Positions 35,910 through 45,687 of a DNA stretch of 64,000 nt are shown in pieces. The stretch covers positions 620,001-684,000 of the forward strand of contig CBDCMP010000006.1 in the NCBI GenBank assembly GCA_965218985.1, given 5' to 3'. The DNA comes from Pseudopedobacter sp965218985. GTDB lineage: Bacteria; Bacteroidota; Bacteroidia; Sphingobacteriales; Sphingobacteriaceae. The translations under genes and the position numbers were made by a program. The first letter of the stretch is position 1, and each line of letters begins with the position of its first letter. Under the pieces are notes generated by a model. It had not been told where the DNA came from, made no database searches, and saw nothing but the letters and a program-made list of their open reading frames with translations.

Positions 35910-36787
35910 GAAAAATCGCGGTAATAGGAGCGACAGGCCTCATCGGCCGACCAGTGACCCATGAATTGATTGCAGCTGGTTTTGATGTGACCGTCATTGC
36001 CAGGGATGTGGAGAAAGCTAAACTCAGCTTTCCGGAAACCGCTGTTGTTCATGGAGATTTAGAAGATAAAATGAGTTTGTTCGAAGCTTTAAAAGGTCAG
36101 GAGATGATTTATCTTAGCCTTCATATTCCTCAGCATGCAAGAAAGACTGATTTCATGGTAGAGACTGAGGGTTTATTAAATCTTATTGAAGCTGCAAAAA
36201 TGAATGACATTCAGCGCATCGCTTACCTTTCCTCTTTGGTAAAAAATTATGAAGGACAGAATTGCTTCCATTGGTGGATCTTTAAGGTAAAACAAAAGGC
36301 GGTTCAACTCATAAAAGGGTCGGAAATTCCTTATACCATCTTTCATCCTTCCAGCTTTATGGAAAATTTTGACAAAGGAGGATTTAAATCGGGGAAGAGG
36401 ATGAACCTGGCAGGAGATTCTTCAGTGAAGATGTACTGGATCAGCGGAAGGGATTATGGCAGACAAGTGGCTAAATCTTTCGAAATACTGACGGATGAAA
36501 ACAGGGAGTATCCCATACAGGGGCCTGAGGCCTACACTTCTGAAGATGCCGTAAAAATATTTATCAGGAACTATCATATTCAAAAACTGAAGATGAGGAA
36601 AGTTCCTATCGGTTTGTTAAAATTTATGGGGTATTTCTCACTGAAAATCAATTATATACACCACATTCTTAAAGCATTGAATGAATATCCCGAAAAATTC
36701 TGTTCACAGCTGAGCTGGGATGAATTGGGTAAACCAACGGAGACAATTGAGAAATACACCTTGAGGATACAGGAAGAGCAGGGATAG
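35906..36787 (+). CDS. NmrA-like NAD(P)-binding protein
   Basis: 293 residues from 'MRKIAVIGATGLIGRPVTHE' (ATG 35906, overlapping the upstream stop). The alternative start at 35888 lies inside the DsbA-like gene and is less likely. 'GATGLIG' dinucleotide motif, 'VIARDVEKAKLSF', 'IQRIAYLSSLVKNYE' and 'YTIFHPSSFMENFDKGGF' are typical of atypical SDRs of the NmrA/TMR type. Substrate unknown; the pairing with a thiol oxidoreductase suggests a redox-stress operon (inference). Confidence 0.8.
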   Translation: MRKIAVIGATGLIGRPVTHELIAAGFDVTVIARDVEKAKLSFPETAVVHGDLEDKMSLFEALKGQEMIYLSLHIPQHARKTDFMVETEGLLNLIEAAKMNDIQRIAYLSSLVKNYEGQNCFHWWIFKVKQKAVQLIKGSEIPYTIFHPSSFMENFDKGGFKSGKRMNLAGDSSVKMYWISGRDYGRQVAKSFEILTDENREYPIQGPEAYTSEDAVKIFIRNYHIQKLKMRKVPIGLLKFMGYFSLKINYIHHILKALNEYPEKFCSQLSWDELGKPTETIEKYTLRIQEEQG

Positions 36788-36876
36788 GTTTTATTCCTAT
36801 CCATAGCTTCTAAAACAGCTCATTTCAGGTAAGGAGTTCAGCTTTATTTTGCTATTTTCGTAAAAAATAAAAATAT

Positions 36877-37098
36877 ATGTCTACAAAAATCACGGTCAAC
36901 AATAACGGTTCATTAAAAGTGCAGGGAGATTTTGAAGTGGTGGATAGGGATGGAAATGTTTATAATTTGCAAGGGAGAGAAATTGTTTCTTTTTGCCGTT
37001 GCGGATTGTCTCAGAACAAACCTTTTTGCGATGGTTCTCATAAAGGTCATTTTGAGCATGATGCTGTAGCTTTTGATCTACCTCCCAAAAAAGCTTAA
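36877..37098 (+). CDS. CDGSH iron-sulfur domain protein
   Basis: 73 residues. The C-R-C-G-L-S-Q-N-K-P-F-C-D-G-S-H motif (three Cys and one His ligands of a [2Fe-2S] cluster) lies at about residues 41-56. The N-terminal strand region matches bacterial MitoNEET-like proteins. Probably a soluble redox or cluster-transfer protein. It is convergent with the FUSC gene, whose stop lies 2 bp beyond. Confidence 0.88.
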   Translation: MSTKITVNNNGSLKVQGDFEVVDRDGNVYNLQGREIVSFCRCGLSQNKPFCDGSHKGHFEHDAVAFDLPPKKA

Positions 37099-37099
37099 A

Positions 37100-39220
37100 C
37101 TAAAGTTTCCCGCTGATTTTGCATAGATCAGCGGAGATTTTGGTGATCAGCTCTAATTGACCTGTGATTTGTGGGTCAGCCTCAGCTTCAGAAAGAAGGA
37201 TGTGTAATTTATTTCGCTTTCCTTTGGGTTGTTCAGCTTCGCTAACCTTTTCAATAGCTTCCTTCAAATAGAAACGGCTTTTCCTGATCAGTTTCATCTG
37301 TTCAGCATCAATGGTGGCTCCTCCGGAAAAATCGGCAGATAAATTAGCCAAATAAGAGGAGAGAATGTGATTCAAAACAACAAATTTATGCACCTCTTTA
37401 ATCTGCCTCTGTTTGTTCTTCGGCTCATTCAGCATCCTCTGAAATGCAGCTGCGAGATTGGCGGTATGCACATACACTGCTTTCCTGGCCAGCTTGTAAT
37501 CTGTTAAAGCAACAGGTAAGGTTGATTGTCTTAAAATTATATGTTCCAGATAGTTAAGATTAGATTCTAAAATCAAAGAGAGGTGAGCTCTAAATTGTAA
37601 GGACTCCCATCCGGGCAAAAGAATGTAACTGAAAACTAGGGCAAGAAATGAACCGATAAGTGTATCGATGATGCGTTCTCCTGCAATTGCCGTTGTGCTG
37701 ACGGAGGAATTGATGAAACTAAAGAGGATGAGGATGAAAGGGGTCATGAAAATCACGCTTACCACGTACTTCACCCTTATAAAGCTATAAGTGATGAGCA
37801 TGAACAATAACAACAAAAAGAATTTCACGGTTTCATCATGAATGAATGTCAAGATCAGGCTTCCAATGATGCCGCCAATCAAGGTGCCTATCACACGTTC
37901 AGAATTTCTTTGCTTGGTGTTGCTGAATCCGGGCTTCATGATCACCAGAATGGTAAGCAAGATCCAGTAGCTATGATGGCCGAGGGAGAATAACTTGCCA
38001 ACGTAAAATCCTATCAAACAAACAATAGCCAATCTTAAAGAGAATCGGAAAGCCGCTGATTTTAAATTCAGGTTGTTGATAAAAATCTTGAAATCAAAAC
38101 TTTGATGATTCACAAACCTGGACAACTCAGCAGGAGTGGAGCTTGATTGCAGATCTTTGGTCTCCTTCTGAAAGTATTGAAGGATATCATTCACCTGATG
38201 GAAAATATTTCGGAGATTGATCAGAATCTTTTTCAGAATCAGGATGGGCACTCCGGATTTTTCCAACTCATCCAGCCTGACTTTTAGCGTATTCAAATCA
38301 TTTACAGTCACTGCATGTTTTCTCGGTTTCTCTTGATGAATCAGACAGAAACCTATGTATTCGATCTCTTCAGAAAGTTTTATGATTACGGTAGCGAAAT
38401 GAGGAAGGATCTGATATTGCTTATAATTAGATCGGATACTTTCATAATCATTGTTGGTGGCCATGATTTGCTCAAACAAATCAACCGTATCTACGAATAT
38501 CCTGATCATCAACCTGCCAGCATTGGTCGATTCATTCATCAGCTTCCGGGTTTTAAATATCGCCTCTCTCACATTATCTTGCAGCTCATTCACGCTTACC
38601 TGCTGGATGACCAGATCTTTGAAATTATCGTCCACAGGTACCTCATCTTGGTAAAATCGGGCTCTCATCCTCATATATTTTGCCACTTCAGCGATGGATT
38701 CTCCCAATGTTTGCTGGGCGTAACGATAGGGCCTCACTATTGAGAAGATCGTACTTAACAAGAAGTACCAAATTCCTCCTCCCAAAATCAGGAGGGAAAG
38801 TTCGAATAATTTCAAAGAGGAGTTCCCTGAACTGATATTCAACACCATCACCAGTAAGGCTGCAGTTCCCACCGATGCCGCCCGCACGCCGTACACATTA
38901 AACATGGCGAAGAAAAAACATAACAAAAATATCTCTGCTGCTAATAAATAGGGATGCGTGTTTAGAGAACCGGTGATCAAAGCTGTTAAAAAAGTGAAGA
39001 GGATCGTGAAAAGCATTCCCGTTTTACGATGTATCCATGGCCCCGGACTATCTGCAATGCTTACACATAAGGCACCCAAAGAAAGCATGATGCCCACTTC
39101 CAATTGACTGAATTGAAAAAAAACCAGGGAGGGAAGCAGCACTCCTAATGTGATTTTCACACCGTCAGAGAAATTCTGCGTAAGAATGAAGTTTTTGAAT
39201 TCGCTGATTGGATTAACCAT
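37100..39220 (-). CDS. FUSC-family membrane protein (YccS/YhfK-like)
   Basis: 706 residues. Two sets of about six membrane helices (about residues 20-165 and 385-535), each followed by a long cytoplasmic helical domain: the duplicated FUSC architecture. Seen: 'VGIMLSLGALCVSIADSPGP', 'WILLTILVIMKPGFSNTKQR' followed by 'NSERVIGTLIGGIIG', the signature shared with YccS and AaeB. Members are proposed exporters of aromatic acids or unknown metabolites. It is a single gene. Confidence 0.85.
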   Translation of the reverse strand: MVNPISEFKNFILTQNFSDGVKITLGVLLPSLVFFQFSQLEVGIMLSLGALCVSIADSPGPWIHRKTGMLFTILFTFLTALITGSLNTHPYLLAAEIFLLCFFFAMFNVYGVRAASVGTAALLVMVLNISSGNSSLKLFELSLLILGGGIWYFLLSTIFSIVRPYRYAQQTLGESIAEVAKYMRMRARFYQDEVPVDDNFKDLVIQQVSVNELQDNVREAIFKTRKLMNESTNAGRLMIRIFVDTVDLFEQIMATNNDYESIRSNYKQYQILPHFATVIIKLSEEIEYIGFCLIHQEKPRKHAVTVNDLNTLKVRLDELEKSGVPILILKKILINLRNIFHQVNDILQYFQKETKDLQSSSTPAELSRFVNHQSFDFKIFINNLNLKSAAFRFSLRLAIVCLIGFYVGKLFSLGHHSYWILLTILVIMKPGFSNTKQRNSERVIGTLIGGIIGSLILTFIHDETVKFFLLLLFMLITYSFIRVKYVVSVIFMTPFILILFSFINSSVSTTAIAGERIIDTLIGSFLALVFSYILLPGWESLQFRAHLSLILESNLNYLEHIILRQSTLPVALTDYKLARKAVYVHTANLAAAFQRMLNEPKNKQRQIKEVHKFVVLNHILSSYLANLSADFSGGATIDAEQMKLIRKSRFYLKEAIEKVSEAEQPKGKRNKLHILLSEAEADPQITGQLELITKISADLCKISGKL

Positions 39221-39435
39221 AATGATCTTGTTTGTAAAAATAGAAGATTAAGGTTTCTGTTTCTGATTTCTTTTCAAAGAGAATTGATTCTGCATGATCA
39301 AACCTTACTGATATAAAAGGTTTGGATGGGCGGATTTTCCTGAAATCTTTATTTTAAAAGTGCCTGATGTGAACAGTTCATATAATGAAATATTTTTAAA
39401 AAGCTTACCTTTACATTTTATTAAAGACCAGTATT

Positions 39436-40557
39436 TTGACAAATTTCGAGGATTTAGGAATATCCCAGCCCATTATAAAAGCATTACAAGAGCACCATAT
39501 CACCTCCCCGACGAATATACAGTTACAAGCCATTCCATTTTTAATGAATGATGGTTCGGACTTTATTGGTCAGGCACAAACAGGTACGGGGAAAACAGCC
39601 GCCTATGGCTTGCCCTTACTTCATCGGGTTGATCCGGGAAATAAGAGAATCCAGGTCCTGGTGATTTGTCCGACACGTGAACTGGCTCAGCAAATAGCAA
39701 AACAATTGTTCAGGTTCACTAAGTATGCAGATCAAAAAATCTTCACAGAGTCCGTTTATGGTGGAGAAAAGATAGAGATCCAGATTGGCAGACTAAAAAG
39801 GCCAACCCATATCGTGGTATCAACACCAGGAAGATTGATCGATTTGCTCGAAAGAAACATCATCAATTTAGAGCATGTGAAAACCATCGTTTTGGATGAA
39901 GCAGATGAAATGCTGAGCATGGGATTTAAGGCTGATATTGATAAAATATTGACGTTCACCAGTGGAAAAAGTAATACTTGGTTGTTTTCGGCCACTATTC
40001 CTGATAGTCTGAAAGAGATTATCGAACAGTTCATGGATCCTGATGCCCATAAAATTGAAGTCACTAAAGAGGAAGTGATGAATCAATCGATCAAACACCA
40101 ATACTTAATCTCTGATATCAAAGATAAAGTGAATGTGCTCACCAGATTCCTCCAAAGGCATGAAGGACAGAGAGGAATCATTTTCTGTAAAACTAAGGCG
40201 GGTGCTCAAACTTTAGCCAATCAATTGGAGGCTAAAAACATCTCGGCAAAAGCCATACATGGAGATATGGGCCAAAGAGATCGTGAAAAAGTCATGAGAT
40301 TATTCAAGAGCGAACGGCTGCAAATTTTAATCGCCACTGATATATCTGCAAGAGGGATTGATGTTGACCGGCTTTCCTTTGTTTTGCACCATCAGCTTCC
40401 TGAGCAAATGGAATATTACACGCATAGAAGTGGCAGAACAGCAAGGGCTGGGAGAGAGGGGGTTTCAGTAGCGCTGGTTGCACCCTCTGAATTAGAGAGA
40501 ATCCGTCAGATAGAGAAAGAATTACACATCTCCTTTGAGAAAATCGAAAACCATTAG
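39436..40557 (+). CDS. DEAD-box RNA helicase, TTG start
   Basis: 373 residues. Motifs in order: Q motif region ('FEDLGISQPIIKAL'), I 'AQTGTGKT', Ia 'PTRELAQQ', GG/'STPGRLID', II 'DEAD', III 'SAT', IV 'GIIFCKT', V 'ATDISARGIDVD', VI 'HRSGRTARAG'. There is no extended C-terminal tail, so it is a minimal helicase core. No in-frame ATG lies upstream before a stop, so TTG at 39436 is the likely start. Likely role is cold-stress or ribosome-assembly RNA remodelling. Confidence 0.9.
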   Translation: MTNFEDLGISQPIIKALQEHHITSPTNIQLQAIPFLMNDGSDFIGQAQTGTGKTAAYGLPLLHRVDPGNKRIQVLVICPTRELAQQIAKQLFRFTKYADQKIFTESVYGGEKIEIQIGRLKRPTHIVVSTPGRLIDLLERNIINLEHVKTIVLDEADEMLSMGFKADIDKILTFTSGKSNTWLFSATIPDSLKEIIEQFMDPDAHKIEVTKEEVMNQSIKHQYLISDIKDKVNVLTRFLQRHEGQRGIIFCKTKAGAQTLANQLEAKNISAKAIHGDMGQRDREKVMRLFKSERLQILIATDISARGIDVDRLSFVLHHQLPEQMEYYTHRSGRTARAGREGVSVALVAPSELERIRQIEKELHISFEKIENH

Positions 40558-40611
40558 CTTGAAATTTCATATGATAGAGGTGCGAAATCCCTATTTTTTC
40601 AATTTGCATCA

Positions 40612-41364
40612 ATGAGAAAACAATTGCTCCATATTCTGCCGGCGCCGCTCAAAAAATTTTACTCCGAAAATATCAATGATGAAAAGTTAACCCCTCATTT
40701 TAACACTATATTAATCGCTTTCATCATGATGACGGTTGGCGCAGTAGGTTTTATTTTACTGACCACCAGCATGAGCCATAACGAGTTGAAAACATTTGAT
40801 CAGGAAGTGGTGGCTGATGTGATTCAATATAGAGGCAATACATTGACGGTCATTATGAAATTTGTCACGACTATTGGAGATATTTTTGGTTACCTCTTTC
40901 TAGTCGCCATTATGGGATTATTCTTCTACTTACGCAAACGTTGGAGAACAGCTTTAGAAGTGACATTGGTACTTGTTTTGGCATCTGGATTAAATATTGT
41001 TTTGAAAGAGGTGATCAGCAGGCCGCGTCCAATCATCAATAGAATCGTATATGCCGATTTCTACAGTTTCCCTAGTGGACATGCCATGAGTGCCATCGTC
41101 TTTTATGGATTCATTAGCTATTTGAGTATTATCTTAATAAAAAAAGGGTGGTTAAAAACGGTCATTATCATGGGATGTGCTTTCATGGTGATGATCATCG
41201 GAATCAGTAGAATTTATCTGGGCGTTCATTTCCCCTCTGATATTTTGGCGGGTTATTTAGCTGGTAGCTCGTGGCTAATGCTCTGTATCATAGTTTTGAA
41301 TTTTATGGCATTAAGAAAAATAAGATTATCCCATCAAAATGAAACTTACAAAAAGGAAACATAA
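40612..41364 (+). CDS. PAP2-family membrane phosphatase
   Basis: 250 residues, about six membrane helices. Phosphatase signature in three parts: 'KEVISRPRP', 'FPSGHAMS' and 'SRIYLGVHFPSDILAG' with the catalytic His. It probably dephosphorylates a lipid such as undecaprenyl pyrophosphate or phosphatidate on the outer face of the membrane. It follows the helicase by 54 bp and may share its transcript. Confidence 0.88.
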   Translation: MRKQLLHILPAPLKKFYSENINDEKLTPHFNTILIAFIMMTVGAVGFILLTTSMSHNELKTFDQEVVADVIQYRGNTLTVIMKFVTTIGDIFGYLFLVAIMGLFFYLRKRWRTALEVTLVLVLASGLNIVLKEVISRPRPIINRIVYADFYSFPSGHAMSAIVFYGFISYLSIILIKKGWLKTVIIMGCAFMVMIIGISRIYLGVHFPSDILAGYLAGSSWLMLCIIVLNFMALRKIRLSHQNETYKKET

Positions 41365-41624
41365 AAAATATTCTTGCATCCTCAATTTATAACGAAATTG
41401 TTATATTTGTAAAAATAGTTTCATTTCCAATCCTTTCAAAGAAGAGCTTCGGCAAATTTAGATTTTAGGGAATCCATTTATTTAGATTTTCTCATTTTAT
41501 TTGCTCATAATGCCTTAAAAGGTGTTTTTTTATGACTTTTTTATACGTTTTGAAGAAATCGATCCCTGAATAAGTTAAGAGAATTGAAATGAAATTGAAT
41601 AGATTTATTAATTAAACATAACGA
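41365..41624 (+). promoter_or_regulatory. long leader upstream of the cold-shock gene
   Basis: 260 bp without an ORF. A good Bacteroidota -7 box (TATATTTG, 41402-41409; consensus TAnnTTTG) lies about 210 nt ahead of the start codon; I found no -33 box at the usual distance. If used, it would give a leader of about 200 nt, as known for cold-shock mRNAs. 'TTTAGATTTT' occurs twice in it. Confidence 0.35.
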
Positions 41625-42074
41625 ATGGGAAGATCACAGGAAACCTTTAGTAAAAAGGAGAATGAAAAAAAAAGATTAAAGAAAAGACAAGAAAAACTAC
41701 AAAAAAAGGAAGAGCGTAAAGAAAATTCGTCTGGTGGCGGATTGGAGAATATGATGGCTTACGTGGATGAATATGGAAATATCACTGACACTCCACCTGA
41801 TCCGATACGTAAGAAAAAAGAAATTGATGCCAGCACCATTGAAATAGGTGTTCCTAAACAGGAAGAAGAAGATTTGACCTTACCCAAAAAAGGAAAAGTT
41901 GATTTCTTCAATGACGCTAAAGGCTTTGGTTTTATTAAGGAATTGAATACCCAGGAGAAATATTTTGTGCATGTGAATGGATTAATTGATGATATTCGTG
42001 AAGGCGACAATGTCACGTTCGAATTGGAGAAAGGTATGAAAGGCTTGAATGCTGTTAAAGTGAAGAGAATATAG
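41625..42074 (+). CDS. cold-shock domain protein with basic N-terminal extension
   Basis: 149 residues. Residues 1-40 are very basic (KKENEKKRLKKRQEKLQKK), residues 41-85 a linker, and residues 86-149 a cold-shock domain: 'GKVDFFNDAKGFGFIKELN' with RNP1 'KGFGFI' and RNP2-like 'YFVHVN'. Binds single-stranded RNA/DNA; the basic arm probably increases RNA or ribosome affinity. This two-part form is common in Bacteroidota. A terminator follows. Confidence 0.88.
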   Translation: MGRSQETFSKKENEKKRLKKRQEKLQKKEERKENSSGGGLENMMAYVDEYGNITDTPPDPIRKKKEIDASTIEIGVPKQEEEDLTLPKKGKVDFFNDAKGFGFIKELNTQEKYFVHVNGLIDDIREGDNVTFELEKGMKGLNAVKVKRI

Positions 42075-42082
42075 AATATAAA

Positions 42083-42136
42083 CTGTTAATAGAGAATGAA
42101 TTGAACCGCCTGTTAATAGAGAATGAATTGAACCGC
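42083..42136. repeat. perfect 27-bp tandem duplication
   Basis: Units 42083-42109 and 42110-42136 are identical and start CTGTTAATAGAGAATGAATT. The second unit ends inside the left arm of the terminator, so the duplication copied part of that hairpin. Confidence 0.85.
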
Positions 42137-42162
42137 TAATTATTTCAGCGGTTTGTTTTTTT
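42131..42162 (+). terminator. rho-independent terminator
   Basis: AACCGCT (42131-42137), 9-nt loop, AGCGGTT (42147-42153), then TGTTTTTTT. It ends the cold-shock transcript. Confidence 0.82.
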
Positions 42163-42317
42163 AAAAATTTGCTGTTTTTAAGAACTCTGCAAGAACTACA
42201 AAATTAATTGGTAAGGAAAATGTTGTCAATGCTGAAGGTGCACTTATAGAAACAAAACTATCATTTTGTCTTATAATCAACATTATGTTAAGTAAATGAT
42301 TTCGTTTGCCCTTTCTA

Positions 42318-44810
42318 CTACTCCTTATCGAGTTTTCCTGCTCTTAATGCCCGTTGTAAATCAACCTTTGACTTCTTTATGTTTTTCCATGGATCCTCCA
42401 TGTCTTTTAAAATATCAGGCACAGTAATGATCGTGAAATCTTTCATGTCCAACTTTTCATCCACATCTTTCCAATCCAATGGCATAGAAACTGTGGCATG
42501 GGGTTTGGGTCTGGCCGAGTATGGTGCAGCAATGGTCTGTCCTCTTCGGTTTTGTAAAAAATCTACATAAATCAACCCCTTGCGTTTGGAAGGACTTCTC
42601 TCTACACTGGTTAAATCCGGGATATGTTCGTGAACTTTATTAGCCACGTATTCTGCGAAATTTTTGATAAAATCGTAATCATATTGCTGTGCCACGTACA
42701 CGTAGATGTGCATTCCGGATGAACCGGAAGTTTTGACATAGCAAGGAATCTTCATTCCATCAAAAATAGATTTTACCACAATGGCCACCTTTACCACTTC
42801 CTGAAACGGGTTGCCATCAGGGTCCAGATCAATCACCATGAATTCAGGCTGTTCTGGTTTTTTATACGTGCTCAACCAGGGATTAATTTCGATACAACCT
42901 AAATTAGCCATATAAATTAAAGAAGCTTCATCATTGCAGAGCAAATAATCTATCTCTTTATTATTGCTTTCTGAATGGATCTGGGCGGTCTTAGCCCATT
43001 TTGGAAGATGCTCCACCTCTACATCTTTCTGAAAAAAACCGGGTTTATAAGCCCCATTCGGATGCCTGTTCAATGACAGAGGTTTGTCTTTCAGATAAGG
43101 CAGCATTTTATCCGCCACTGTCTCATAATAGGTGATCAAATCTCCTTTGGTGATGCCCTCTTTATCCCAATACAGTTTGTTCAAATTGCTGACTTTCAAT
43201 TTTTTACTACCGTAGGTGTTTTCAGAATCCTCTTTTCCAGGTGGTTTTTTCATCTTTTTCGGTATTTCTTTCACAGCCTCTTCTGTCTCCTTATCCGCTC
43301 TCAAGCCTTTAAAAACAGGATGTCTTAACTGTCCGTCTTTTGTCCATTCAGCGTAAGTGACTTCGCAAACCAATTCTGGCCGAACCCAAGTCACATTTCT
43401 CTCTTGATTCACTTTTCCAATGACTGGTTTTTTAACTAAAATTCTTTCTTTCAATTCTTCATTGACTTCTTTTAATGAAACGCTGTTAAATCCTGTGCCA
43501 CAATTGCCTATATAGGTAAGTTTGCCTTTGTCATCAAATATTCCCAATACCAAAGCACCAAAATATTTCCTGGATCCTGAAGGCTTTGTATAACCGCAAA
43601 TCACTGCCTTCTGGCTATTGCTCAATTTAAATTTCAGCCAGGAATCTGTTCTCTTTCCTTGCTGATAAGCATCCTCCGCTCTTTTTCCTATCACTCCTTC
43701 CCAATTCTCCTTTTTTGCCTTTTCAAAAAGTTCAGTTCCATTTTTTGTTATATGGGTATGATATATGATTTTTTCAGAGGGGTATTTCTTTAATAGCTTC
43801 TCTAGTAACTCCTTGCGTTGTGTCAACGGAAGCGCTGTTAGATCATGCCCGTTCAAACTCAACAAATCGAATACATAATATTTTAAATCGATTTTTTCAT
43901 CACCATTTTCGTAATTCTGCAAAAGCTGAAACTGTTGCTGCCCTGATTTATCCTCAGCCACCACCTCTCCGTCTAAAACTGCCTGCTCTTTTATTTTCTT
44001 AAGTTCTGAAGTGATGAGGTGATAAGTTTTCGAATAGTCAATTGAATTCCGGGAAATTAATTTACAATCATTCCCTGTATAGGCAATGATCCTATATCCG
44101 TCCAGCTTCCTCTCAAAAATCCAACCCTCCTCATCAAAGGCAGAAGAAGATAGTTTCGCCAACATAGGTTTATAAGAAAATTCCTCTTCCTTTGCCTCCT
44201 CTTCTTTAGGTTCTTTTGTTTTAAGCTTTTTTTTCCCTTCCAGCTTAAATACATTCCCTTCTTCTATCACCTTTTTAGGGATCAGTTTCTCTATGTCGAA
44301 TTTTTTATCTGTTGCGAATTCATCATCATGCTTAATCAATAACCAGGCATTTTGCTCGGAGCTTTTTATTTTGACCAAGGCGAACTCCCCTTTCAGGATA
44401 CCACCTCTCATTTTGAATTTCAGACTGCCGGATTCCAATTCTTCAAGCAGTTCCTTTTCCTCATCTTTCCTGGTTTTATTCAAAGACTGATAGGTGCCGT
44501 CATCAAAGATATAAACGGTACCTGCACCATAATTCCCTTTAGGAATTTCTCCTTCAAAATTCCGGTAATCAATTGGGTGGTCTTCCACCATCATGGCAAG
44601 CCTTTTATCCTTTGGGTTTAAAGAAGGCCCTTTTGGAATGGCCCAGCTTTTTAAAACGCCGTCCATCTCTAACCTGAAATCGTAATGCAGGTGAGAGGCA
44701 TGATGCCTTTGCACCACAAATCTCAGTTTTCCGGATGATTTCGCGCTGGATGATTTGGGTTCAGACGTTTCCTTGAAGTTTCGCTTTTTATCATAGGTGG
44801 CGATGCTCAT
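42318..44810 (-). CDS. ligD: multifunctional DNA ligase LigD (end joining)
   Basis: 830 residues. Domain order is phosphoesterase (about 10-150, 'RHHASHLHYDFRLEMDGVLK'), ATP-dependent ligase (about 215-510, motif I 'ERKLDGYR' with Lys at about 235) and primase-polymerase (about 540-820, 'DLDPDGNPF', 'TSGSSGMHIYVYV'). It processes and seals double-strand break ends together with Ku. It starts 1 bp after the ku stop (TGA-G-ATG), so the two are translationally coupled. All three catalytic parts look complete. Confidence 0.95.
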   Translation of the reverse strand: MSIATYDKKRNFKETSEPKSSSAKSSGKLRFVVQRHHASHLHYDFRLEMDGVLKSWAIPKGPSLNPKDKRLAMMVEDHPIDYRNFEGEIPKGNYGAGTVYIFDDGTYQSLNKTRKDEEKELLEELESGSLKFKMRGGILKGEFALVKIKSSEQNAWLLIKHDDEFATDKKFDIEKLIPKKVIEEGNVFKLEGKKKLKTKEPKEEEAKEEEFSYKPMLAKLSSSAFDEEGWIFERKLDGYRIIAYTGNDCKLISRNSIDYSKTYHLITSELKKIKEQAVLDGEVVAEDKSGQQQFQLLQNYENGDEKIDLKYYVFDLLSLNGHDLTALPLTQRKELLEKLLKKYPSEKIIYHTHITKNGTELFEKAKKENWEGVIGKRAEDAYQQGKRTDSWLKFKLSNSQKAVICGYTKPSGSRKYFGALVLGIFDDKGKLTYIGNCGTGFNSVSLKEVNEELKERILVKKPVIGKVNQERNVTWVRPELVCEVTYAEWTKDGQLRHPVFKGLRADKETEEAVKEIPKKMKKPPGKEDSENTYGSKKLKVSNLNKLYWDKEGITKGDLITYYETVADKMLPYLKDKPLSLNRHPNGAYKPGFFQKDVEVEHLPKWAKTAQIHSESNNKEIDYLLCNDEASLIYMANLGCIEINPWLSTYKKPEQPEFMVIDLDPDGNPFQEVVKVAIVVKSIFDGMKIPCYVKTSGSSGMHIYVYVAQQYDYDFIKNFAEYVANKVHEHIPDLTSVERSPSKRKGLIYVDFLQNRRGQTIAAPYSARPKPHATVSMPLDWKDVDEKLDMKDFTIITVPDILKDMEDPWKNIKKSKVDLQRALRAGKLDKE

Positions 44811-44811
44811 C

Positions 44812-45579
44812 TCAAGCTCCTTTCTTATTTAAACTTTCCATTAACTGTTCATATAAATCATCACTTTTAGCTTTCCTTGGTTTCAATTTCTTGATGGTTG
44901 GCCGTTTGCCTTTTGCTTTAGCCTTGATGATTTTCAGCAGCTCGTTGGTATACGTATCTTTGTATTTGCTGATGTCAAAATCAGTGGTGTATTGCTTGAT
45001 CAATGCCAGAGCAACGTCTAATTCTCTTTTCGGAATGCTCATATCATCGGGCGTGTTGATGTCTTTGGCATCTCTGATCTCCTGGGCAAATCTGATCCTG
45101 GAAATCACGATCACATTATTTTGAGGATAAATGACACATAAATTCTCTTTTTGACGGAGAACGAACTGCCCCACTCCTGCCATATTCGTTTTTTTCAACG
45201 CATTTAAAAGTAAAGCGTAAGCTTTTTGACCCTGTTTGCCTGCTTCAGCATAGTAGGAAGTTTCAAAGAGCATCGGGTTGATCTCTGATGCTTTAACAAA
45301 ATTCTGGATGTCGATGGTCTTGGTCTTCTCTGGACTTGCATCTTCAAAATCCTGATCCTCTAAAATGATATAATCATCTTTTAACTTATACCCTTTGACG
45401 ATTTTTTCATACGCAACCTCTTTATGCGTTTTTTCGTTCACTCTTAGGTATTTAATATGCGAGTGATCGCGGCTATCCAGCATATCTAAATCCAGACTAC
45501 TGCTTTCAATGGCCGAATATAGCTTCACTGGTATGTTCACCAAGCCAAATGCGATGGTTCCGTTCCAAATAGATCTCAT
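44812..45579 (-). CDS. ku: Ku DNA end-binding protein
   Basis: 255 residues, bacterial minimal Ku core beginning 'MRSIWNGTIAFGLVNIPVKL' with 'YEKIVKGYKLKDDYIILEDQ' and 'YYAEAGKQGQKAYALLLNAL'. The C-terminal 30 residues are basic, fitting DNA binding and LigD recruitment. It forms a homodimeric ring on broken DNA ends. First gene of the ku-ligD operon. Confidence 0.95.
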   Translation of the reverse strand: MRSIWNGTIAFGLVNIPVKLYSAIESSSLDLDMLDSRDHSHIKYLRVNEKTHKEVAYEKIVKGYKLKDDYIILEDQDFEDASPEKTKTIDIQNFVKASEINPMLFETSYYAEAGKQGQKAYALLLNALKKTNMAGVGQFVLRQKENLCVIYPQNNVIVISRIRFAQEIRDAKDINTPDDMSIPKRELDVALALIKQYTTDFDISKYKDTYTNELLKIIKAKAKGKRPTIKKLKPRKAKSDDLYEQLMESLNKKGA

Positions 45580-45687
45580 ATCTTTTTACAGATTAAAAAC
45601 AATTACTATTCCAATTGCATATTTTTTTTTATTTTGTAACCCTTATGAAGAAAATTTATCTAAACTGTTTTTAATTAAATCCTAATT

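Noticed and set aside
39360..39551. 63-residue plus frame overlapping the helicase start.
   Set aside because: Different frame from the helicase; the TTG-start helicase frame has all motifs.
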